Assembly (NCBI GenBank): GCA_003151375.1
Contig: PLXI01000162.1
Coordinates: 1 to 6,319 of the forward strand
Reading direction: 5' to 3'
Length of the DNA: 6,319 nt
From: Hyphomicrobiales bacterium
GTDB taxonomy: Bacteria; Pseudomonadota; Alphaproteobacteria; Rhizobiales; Aestuariivirgaceae
How positions within the stretch are numbered: position 1 is the first letter of the stretch; the number at the start of each line of letters is the position of its first letter. Shown piece after piece: positions 1 through 4,419 of the stretch. A model generated the notes under the pieces. That model ran no database searches, was not told the DNA's origin, and saw only the letters and a list, made by a program, of their open reading frames with translations. The position numbers and the translations under genes were made by a program.

Positions 1-848
1 GGAAGCGCCAAGCCAATAAGACTTAAGAACAATGCACCAAGTACTGCACCGCCAACGCTGCCAACCCCACCAGCGATAGAAATGCCACCGATCACGCAAG
101 ATGCGATCACATTCAGCTCATAGCCATTGGCCACTTCTACGGATGCAATCACATAGCGCGAAACCCACAAATATCCGGCAAGGCCAGAGAACAATCCTGA
201 AATACAAAAAGCCATAAATTTTGTTCGGCCCACGTCAATTCCAACATAGACAGCAGCAGTTGGGTTCACGCCGACCGCATAAATATTGCGGCCTTGTTTG
301 GTGGCGCGCATAAAAATTGCAAAGACCACGATCACCAGAATAGCAATCCATGACAGCACCGGAATGCCTAAAATTAATTGGCGTTGCAGTTCAATAAAGG
401 CGGGGCTCATCTTATCAGCGTTCACCCATGCGCCACCTGACATGACGAATGTCAGGCCGCGATAGATCGTAAGTGTGCCAAGTGTGACAACAATGGGTGG
501 AATTCCAATTTTCCAAACCAAGATCCCGTTGAAAGCGCCAAGCACCAATCCCCAAAGTAAGGCGACCAGTATGATAATTATCATTGGCAATTCCGGATGA
601 AACTTATTCAACATCGCAACTGCCATTCCTGTGAAGCAAAGATTTGCTGCGGTGGAAAGATCAATCGATCTGGTGAGAATGACTGACATCTGCGCCAGTG
701 CCAAAATAATCAGAATAGAACTGTCATTGAAAGCTTGCGCCAAATTTCTGGGCGTCGCAAATTCTGCAGACCTTGTGGCAACACCGGCAATCAAAATAAC
801 GATGGCCAGCGCCAGCAGCATTTCGCGCGATTTGAACAGGCGCGCCAT
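1..848 (-). CDS. rhaP: Rhamnose ABC transporter permease RhaP (3' end beyond the window)
   Basis: This is an inner-membrane subunit that forms the translocation path of a sugar ABC importer of the ribose/rhamnose (RbsC-like) type. The frame is open from ATG at 848 to the left edge, giving 282 residues with no stop. Family members usually run to about 320-335 residues, so a few dozen are missing. Hydrophobic segments are visible near residues 10-24, 43-58, 67-80, 88-112, 118-137, 161-180, 210-228 and 247-282. Family landmarks are TRSIDLST (59-66), the cytoplasmic loop GRNIYAVGVNPTAA (187-199) that contacts the ATPase, and the glycine-rich GGISIAGGVGSVGG (254-267). The start codon shares one base with the rhaT stop (TGATG), and there is only a weak upstream GGGA, which suggests translational coupling to rhaT. 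The name RhaP rather than RhaQ rests on its position directly after rhaT. Substrate assignment comes from the neighbours, since the permease alone cannot show it. Confidence 0.88.
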   Translation of the reverse strand, partial: MARLFKSREMLLALAIVILIAGVATRSAEFATPRNLAQAFNDSSILIILALAQMSVILTRSIDLSTAANLCFTGMAVAMLNKFHPELPMIIIILVALLWGLVLGAFNGILVWKIGIPPIVVTLGTLTIYRGLTFVMSGGAWVNADKMSPAFIELQRQLILGIPVLSWIAILVIVVFAIFMRATKQGRNIYAVGVNPTAAVYVGIDVGRTKFMAFCISGLFSGLAGYLWVSRYVIASVEVANGYELNVIASCVIGGISIAGGVGSVGGAVLGALFLSLIGLAL

Positions 849-2368
849 CACGCGGCAATTCCCGCCGCGGCACGTACCAATTGTTCTGCACCCAGATTTT
901 TGTTTTCAAATGTTTCAGCGATCAACCCGTCGCGCATCACAATAACGCGGTCAGACATCCCCAAAATTTCTGGCAGCTCAGAGGAAACCATAATCACGGC
1001 CATGCCTGCCGCGACCAACTCTGCCATGAATTCATGCACTGCAGCCTTGGAGCCGATGTCGATACCTTTGGTTGGCTCATCCAAAATGATCACCTTGGGT
1101 TGACGCGCCAACCATTTTGCGATCACCACTTTTTGTTGGTTGCCACCAGAAAGTGTGGCCACATCCTGGCTGAGAGAGGCCGCGCGCAAATCGAGCCGCT
1201 CGGTATAATGACGCGCCAGCTTCATCTCTTCGGAGAGCCGCAACACATTGTTTTTAGATGTTTGCTTGAGTGAAGGCAGGGACACATTCATAAAAATGGG
1301 AAGCCCCGCCGCAATGCCTTGGTTGCCGCGCTCTTCTGGCACATAAACCAGCCCCGCTAAAATTGCATCAGCAGCCGATTTCGGCGCAATGAGTTCATTG
1401 TTGACGGTAACGGAGCCACGGCTCGGTTTGGTTAATCCGAATAGCGCTTTCATTGCCTCGGTTCGCCCGGCACCAACAAGGCCGTAAAAGCCCAGAATTT
1501 CCCCAGCGCGCAACTCAAAATTTAACCCGTCAAATTCTGTTGGATGTGAAAGATCTTGAACTTTAAGGACGACATCACCTTTTTCAGATTTTCGTTTCGG
1601 GAACACACGGTCGACGCTGCGCCCCACCATCAGTTTGACCATGTCATTTTGCGATGTGTTGGCCAGCACGCCCTCGCCCACCAATTCACCATCACGAAAA
1701 ACCGTATAGCGATCAGCCACTTTGTAAATTTCATCAAACTTGTGGCTGATAAACAGAATGGCTTTGCCTTGCGATTTTAAGAGAGTCACCAGATCATAAA
1801 CTTCGCCAATTTCTTTGGCGGAAAGCGCAGCCGTTGGCTCATCCATGATCACCACGCGCGCGTCAATTGACATGGCCCTTGCCACGGCGACAAGATGTTT
1901 GTTGGCGATGGATAGATCTCCAAGGCGCGTTGCAGGCTTAATGTGCGAGACGTGAATTTTCGCAAGCGTCGCACTGGCCGATTGGTTCATCGCTTTCCAG
2001 TCGATGAGGCCAAGACGCCCGCGCGGCGCATGGCCAAGATAGATATTTTCAGCCACAGACAGATCATCAAACAAAACCGTTTCTTGGTGAATGGCGGTAA
2101 TGCCCAAGGCAAAAGCGCTTTGTGCACTGGTGAGCGCTACTGGTTCGCCATCGAGTGTAATGCTGCCTTCGTCTGGTTGATAAATACCAGTGAGAATTTT
2201 TACTAAAGTGGATTTGCCAGCCCCATTTTCGCCGATCAGTGCTGTCACCTGACCAGGATAAAGCGACAAATTTACATTGTGTAATGCGCGCACACCAGGG
2301 AACGACTTGCTAATGCCCTGCAAGGAAAGGCTGGGCATTGGGTCCTTGGCTGCGGCGGCTGTCTTCAT
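848..2368 (-). CDS. rhaT: Rhamnose ABC transporter ATP-binding protein RhaT (two fused nucleotide-binding domains)
   Basis: This cytoplasmic ATPase powers the importer. With the start used here it has 506 residues, normal for sugar ABC ATPases with two fused domains. Domain 1 (about 11-250) has Walker A GENGAGKST (46-54), signature LSIAN (152-156), Walker B VVIMDEPT (172-179) and switch His209. Domain 2 (about 265-500) has a degenerate P-loop GLVGAGRT (296-303) lacking the usual Lys, a canonical signature LSGGN (406-410), and Walker B VIILDEPT (426-433). One weak and one strong ATP site is common in this family. The frame stays open upstream to 2542, but that part overlaps the end of rhaS and looks unlike an ABC protein. 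Two starts are realistic: ATG 2368 (used here, no clear Shine-Dalgarno) or ATG 2338 (MPSLSLQ, with AAGGA 4 nt upstream, giving 496 residues). It follows rhaS in the operon and overlaps rhaP by one base. It is not related to E. coli RhaT, a proton symporter. Confidence 0.93.
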   Translation of the reverse strand: MKTAAAAKDPMPSLSLQGISKSFPGVRALHNVNLSLYPGQVTALIGENGAGKSTLVKILTGIYQPDEGSITLDGEPVALTSAQSAFALGITAIHQETVLFDDLSVAENIYLGHAPRGRLGLIDWKAMNQSASATLAKIHVSHIKPATRLGDLSIANKHLVAVARAMSIDARVVIMDEPTAALSAKEIGEVYDLVTLLKSQGKAILFISHKFDEIYKVADRYTVFRDGELVGEGVLANTSQNDMVKLMVGRSVDRVFPKRKSEKGDVVLKVQDLSHPTEFDGLNFELRAGEILGFYGLVGAGRTEAMKALFGLTKPSRGSVTVNNELIAPKSAADAILAGLVYVPEERGNQGIAAGLPIFMNVSLPSLKQTSKNNVLRLSEEMKLARHYTERLDLRAASLSQDVATLSGGNQQKVVIAKWLARQPKVIILDEPTKGIDIGSKAAVHEFMAELVAAGMAVIMVSSELPEILGMSDRVIVMRDGLIAETFENKNLGAEQLVRAAAGIAA

Positions 2369-2374
2369 AATTTC

Positions 2375-2408
2375 AAAAAAGGGGCGGCAGCACACGTGGC
2401 CACCGCCC
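2375..2408 (-). terminator. Hairpin plus T-run between rhaS and rhaT (intrinsic terminator or attenuator)
   Basis: On the minus strand, GGGCGGTGGC (2408-2399) pairs with GCTGCCGCCC (2391-2382) across a 7-nt loop. This gives a 10-bp stem with eight Watson-Crick pairs and two G-U pairs. One C follows, then six T (2380-2375). This is the standard form of a factor-independent terminator. It lies 15 nt after the rhaS stop and ends only 6 nt before the first possible rhaT ATG. As rhaT and rhaP have no obvious promoter of their own, it probably acts as a partial terminator or 3' stabiliser, so that more binding protein is made than ATPase and permease. That ratio is usual for periplasmic uptake systems. 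The function is inferred; the structure is seen directly. Confidence 0.75.
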
Positions 2409-2423
2409 GCCCTCAGGAGGAAC

Positions 2424-3419
2424 TTAGTATATCTTCGAGAATTCCTCGATGTTCTTTTTATTGAACTCGAAAGGTGCTGCCATCGCGGCGGCGTTATGAT
2501 CGTCCAACTTGATCTTGCCCACTTTGCCGATGGAAAGTTCAACGCCTGGCTTGGCTTCTTGCTTGCCCACAGTTAGATCATGGCACAGCATCGTTGCCGA
2601 ATAACCAAGATCAATCGGGTTCCACAAAGCCACAGCTTGCGATGCGCCGTTGTCGATGAACTTCTTGAACTCCGACGGCAACGCCAAACCAGTGACATTC
2701 ACTTTGCCAATGAGGCCAGCATCAGTCACCACTTGTGCCGCAGCCACAACGCCAACAGTGGTTGGCGCAATGATAGCCTTCAAGTTTGGATGGGCTTTCA
2801 GAAGGCCCTTGGCAACGTCGGTTGATTTAGCTGAATCATCATCACCATAAACCACATCCACCAATTTGATCTTGGGGAACTTTTCAGGGAGAATTTTCTT
2901 AGCAGCGTCAATCCAGCTGTTCTGGTTGGCAGCGGTGGATGCAGCAGAGAGAATGGCAACTTCGCCGCCATCTGGCAGATAGTCAGCCGCCAACTTGATG
3001 ATGGTTTCGCCGATCAGTCCGGTGTCTGATGGGTTGAGATGCAACATACGGGCTTTTTCAGTTACGCCTGAATCCCATGAGATCACCTTAATGCCACGGC
3101 TCATCGCCTTTTCCAGGGCAGGGGCAACGGCGTCTGGGTCATTTGCGGAAATCGCAATGCAGCCCACTTTTTGATCGATCAGAGAATTGATGATTTCGAT
3201 CTGGCCTTCGGCGGTGGCCTTGGTTGGGCCAGTGTAAATTACCTTCGTGTCGCCCAATTCCTTGGCGGCATTGTCAGCACCCTTGTGGGCAGCATCGAAA
3301 AATCCGTTGCCGAGCGATTTGACTAAAAGGCCTACCGTCAAGTCATCAGCATGGGCGCCAGCGCCCATTAAGCCAATTGCAACACTGGCAATAGCCAGCG
3401 CTTTGATTGAAAGTTTCAT
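2424..3419 (-). CDS. rhaS: Rhamnose-binding periplasmic protein RhaS
   Basis: This is the periplasmic substrate-binding protein of the ABC importer, of the ribose/autoinducer-2-binding (type I, LacI-like fold) class, 331 residues, complete. The N-terminus is a clear Sec signal peptide: Lys2 and Lys6, a hydrophobic core (7-21), and a cleavage site AHA|DD after residue 24. The mature protein starts with the first beta strand LTVGLLVKSLGNGFF (27-41). Other family landmarks are the hinge/ligand segment ISANDPDAV (90-98), ISWDSGV (113-119) with a ligand-type Asp116, and the turn NPSDTG (129-134). The start is fixed by a strong Shine-Dalgarno. It lies 35 nt after rhaR and is followed by a terminator-like hairpin, consistent with higher expression than the rest of the transporter. 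Rhamnose specificity comes from linkage to rhaD and from overall resemblance to the rhizobial protein. A related deoxysugar cannot be excluded. It is not the AraC-type RhaS of E. coli. Confidence 0.92.
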   Translation of the reverse strand: MKLSIKALAIASVAIGLMGAGAHADDLTVGLLVKSLGNGFFDAAHKGADNAAKELGDTKVIYTGPTKATAEGQIEIINSLIDQKVGCIAISANDPDAVAPALEKAMSRGIKVISWDSGVTEKARMLHLNPSDTGLIGETIIKLAADYLPDGGEVAILSAASTAANQNSWIDAAKKILPEKFPKIKLVDVVYGDDDSAKSTDVAKGLLKAHPNLKAIIAPTTVGVVAAAQVVTDAGLIGKVNVTGLALPSEFKKFIDNGASQAVALWNPIDLGYSATMLCHDLTVGKQEAKPGVELSIGKVGKIKLDDHNAAAMAAPFEFNKKNIEEFSKIY

Positions 3420-3426
3420 GTTTTCT

Positions 3427-3432
3427 TCCTCC
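3427..3432 (-). promoter_or_regulatory. Ribosome binding site of rhaS
   Basis: GGAGGA on the minus strand lies 7 nt before the rhaS ATG. It is the strongest Shine-Dalgarno in the window and supports high translation of the binding protein. The match is seen directly; strength is inferred from complementarity to the 16S anti-SD. Confidence 0.85.
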
Positions 3433-3454
3433 GTTTATATCACCACCACCAGCC

Positions 3455-4252
3455 TCATGCTGACAGCGAAGATTCTTTTTGGTCGATTGCAACATCGACG
3501 ATTTTTAATTTGATCCCTGCATCGCGCACGATTGCCGCTTCGCGCTCATCAATGCCACTATCTGTGATGATCATTGAGATGCGCGAAAGCTTGCACAGTA
3601 CAAGGCTGGAATGCGTTTTAAATTTTGACGAATCGGCCAGAACGATCAACTCTTCGGCTTGGCTTAATAATTTCTGTTCCGCCAAGATGAGAAGCGGATC
3701 GCTTTCCATAATGCCAAAGGGGCTAATTGCCTGCGTGCTGGTGAACATACGCTTGGCAGAAAAATTCTGCGTCATGTCGTTTTCAAATGGTGAGAGAATG
3801 ATATTCTGTTCACGGTAAATCGTGCCACCCGGCAGGGTTACGACATTCTTGGAATGCTTCAGCAGATACTCGGCGATGGGAAATGAATTGGTAAATACCG
3901 GCATTATGCGGTGGGTGAGATAATGCACCATTTGATAGGTTGTCGTGCCGCCATTGATGATGATGGGTTCACCATCTTGGCAAAGCTCAACCGCCGCCTT
4001 GGCAACTGCGCGCTTTGCGGCAATATTTTTCATGGCATTCACCGTGAAAGGCGTGCCCGCCAGATGCGGTTGGTTGATGGCCTCAGCCCCGCCACGCACA
4101 CGGCGCAAACGGTTCTGCGCGTGAAGGGCGGTGATGTCGCGCCGCACAGTGGCCTCCGAGCTTTCGGTAAGCGAGACTAATTCTTCAATCGTCACCACAG
4201 GCCGCTCTTTCACGGCTTGCAAAATGGCGCTATGTCGCTCTTTTTCGTGCAT
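3455..4252 (-). CDS. rhaR: DeoR-family transcriptional repressor RhaR
   Basis: This is a 265-residue DeoR-family regulator, the usual length for the family. The N-terminal winged helix-turn-helix spans about 1-57: the opening MHEKERHSAIL, the turn region VTIEELVSLTESSEATVRRD (20-39) with the family hallmark SEATVRRD (32-39), and the wing LRRVRGGAEA (49-58). The C-terminal sugar-phosphate sensor domain (about 72-255) carries INGGTTT (99-105), the PGGT turn (141-144) and LADSSKF (205-211), all typical of the isomerase-like DeoR sensor. The start at 4252 is preferred over the longer frame (to 4303) because MHEKERHS matches the usual DeoR opening and an AGGA lies 6 nt upstream. The extension would also run through the promoter. 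It is the first gene of the minus-strand operon and diverges from rhaD, so it probably represses both and its own gene. The inducer is likely a rhamnose-derived phosphate. It is unrelated to the AraC-type RhaR of E. coli. Confidence 0.92.
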   Translation of the reverse strand: MHEKERHSAILQAVKERPVVTIEELVSLTESSEATVRRDITALHAQNRLRRVRGGAEAINQPHLAGTPFTVNAMKNIAAKRAVAKAAVELCQDGEPIIINGGTTTYQMVHYLTHRIMPVFTNSFPIAEYLLKHSKNVVTLPGGTIYREQNIILSPFENDMTQNFSAKRMFTSTQAISPFGIMESDPLLILAEQKLLSQAEELIVLADSSKFKTHSSLVLCKLSRISMIITDSGIDEREAAIVRDAGIKLKIVDVAIDQKESSLSA

Positions 4253-4258
4253 CGCGGT

Positions 4259-4262
4259 TCCT
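4259..4262 (-). promoter_or_regulatory. Ribosome binding site that sets the rhaR start
   Basis: AGGA on the minus strand lies 6 nt before ATG 4252. No comparable motif precedes the alternative ATG at 4303, so this site decides in favour of the 265-residue form of RhaR. Confidence 0.65.
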
Positions 4263-4274
4263 AATAATGATTTA

Positions 4275-4303
4275 AGGCTATGATCGAATCTGACAGCTGT
4301 CAA
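4275..4303 (-). promoter_or_regulatory. Predicted sigma-70 type promoter of the rhaRSTP operon
   Basis: On the minus strand a perfect TTGACA -35 (4303-4298) is followed by exactly 17 bp and then TAGCCT (4280-4275). The latter keeps the T, A and final T of TATAAT. Transcription would start near 4268, giving a leader of about 16 nt that contains the rhaR Shine-Dalgarno. The -35 is embedded in TGATTGACA, the same 9-mer found at the rhaD -35, so a repressor bound there would block RNA polymerase. No experimental support. Confidence 0.6.
4291..4302. repeat. 12-bp perfect palindrome TGACAGCTGTCA
   Basis: This perfect inverted repeat without a spacer overlaps the rhaR -35 and the first part of its promoter spacer. 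It could be a dimer-binding site for a second regulator, or part of the RhaR site, because its right half supplies the TGTCA of TGATTGACA read on the minus strand. The symmetry is seen directly; the binding factor is unknown. Confidence 0.4.
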
Positions 4304-4306
4304 TCA
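4298..4306 (-). promoter_or_regulatory. Putative RhaR operator at the rhaR promoter
   Basis: TGATTGACA on the minus strand is identical over 9 bp to 4363-4371 on the plus strand. It points along transcription in the same way and covers the -35 in both cases. Weaker copies of the ATGATTGA unit lie nearby on the plus strand at 4267-4274 (ATGATTTA) and 4280-4287 (ATGATCGA), each with one mismatch, the second overlapping the predicted -10. Autoregulation by RhaR is the likely meaning. Confidence 0.5.
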
Positions 4307-4324
4307 ACTTCGCGCAAAATTCGT

Positions 4325-4334
4325 CGCTGCAGCG
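4325..4334. repeat. 10-bp perfect palindrome CGCTGCAGCG near the middle of the divergent region
   Basis: A GC-rich perfect palindrome in an otherwise AT-rich control region, between the two promoter-proximal operator clusters and almost at the midpoint of the rhaR-rhaD gap. It may bind a separate regulator, or it may be chance. It has no T-run, so it is not a terminator. Confidence 0.3.
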
Positions 4335-4341
4335 CAGCAAA

Positions 4342-4369
4342 ATGATTGAAGATGATTGATTATGATTGA
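4342..4369 (+). repeat. Three ATGATTGA direct repeats with 10-bp period (probable RhaR operator)
   Basis: Perfect copies of ATGATTGA lie at 4342-4349, 4352-4359 and 4362-4369, separated by AG and TT. The 10-bp period puts all three on the same face of the helix. DeoR-family repressors, which act as multimers, often bind short repeats arranged this way. The third copy shares bases with the TTGACA -35 of rhaD, so binding would occlude the promoter. RhaR, encoded next door, is the natural candidate protein. The repeats are seen directly; the binding is inferred. Confidence 0.7.
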
Positions 4370-4396
4370 CACCTCTGGTTTGTGGTGCGAGTTTAA
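4366..4396 (+). promoter_or_regulatory. Predicted promoter of rhaD
   Basis: A perfect TTGACA -35 (4366-4371) overlaps the third operator repeat. The -10 is poor: the best AT-rich segment is around GTTTAA (4391-4396), with a long 19-bp gap. A start near 4403 would leave a leader of roughly 17 nt holding the rhaD Shine-Dalgarno. The weak -10 and long spacing could mean that an activator helps, or that a different sigma-factor preference applies. The -35 is reliable; the -10 is tentative. Confidence 0.45.
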
Positions 4397-4408
4397 AAGA
4401 AATTATGT

Positions 4409-4412
4409 GAGG
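4409..4412 (+). promoter_or_regulatory. Ribosome binding site for the GTG start of rhaD
   Basis: GAGG lies 7 nt before GTG 4420 and selects that codon as the start. The only ATG nearby upstream (4405) is followed at once by the stop TGA, so it cannot start the gene. The next in-frame ATG (4480) lies inside conserved sequence. Confidence 0.7.
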
Positions 4413-4419
4413 CTGATCC

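Noticed and set aside
631..1273. Several plus-strand frames of 100-130 residues opposite rhaP and rhaT
   Set aside because: They are antisense to strongly conserved transporter genes, overlap one another in different frames, and show no domain or initiation signal.
2369..2542. N-terminal extension of the RhaT frame by 58 residues
   Set aside because: It overlaps the 3' end of rhaS by more than 100 bases, spans the terminator hairpin, and its composition (many Ser, Arg, Trp) is unlike any ABC ATPase N-terminus.
4253..4303. N-terminal extension of RhaR to ATG 4303
   Set aside because: It would code through the predicted rhaR promoter. MHEKERHS at 4252 matches the normal DeoR opening and has its own AGGA.
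4342..4369. CRISPR-like or microsatellite reading of the ATGATTGA repeats
   Set aside because: The units are 8 bp with 2-bp gaps and only three copies, placed exactly at a promoter. This fits an operator and not an array or slippage repeat.
4405..4410. Minimal start-stop ATGTGA just before rhaD
   Set aside because: It lacks its own ribosome site and overlaps the rhaD Shine-Dalgarno region. Most likely a chance occurrence.
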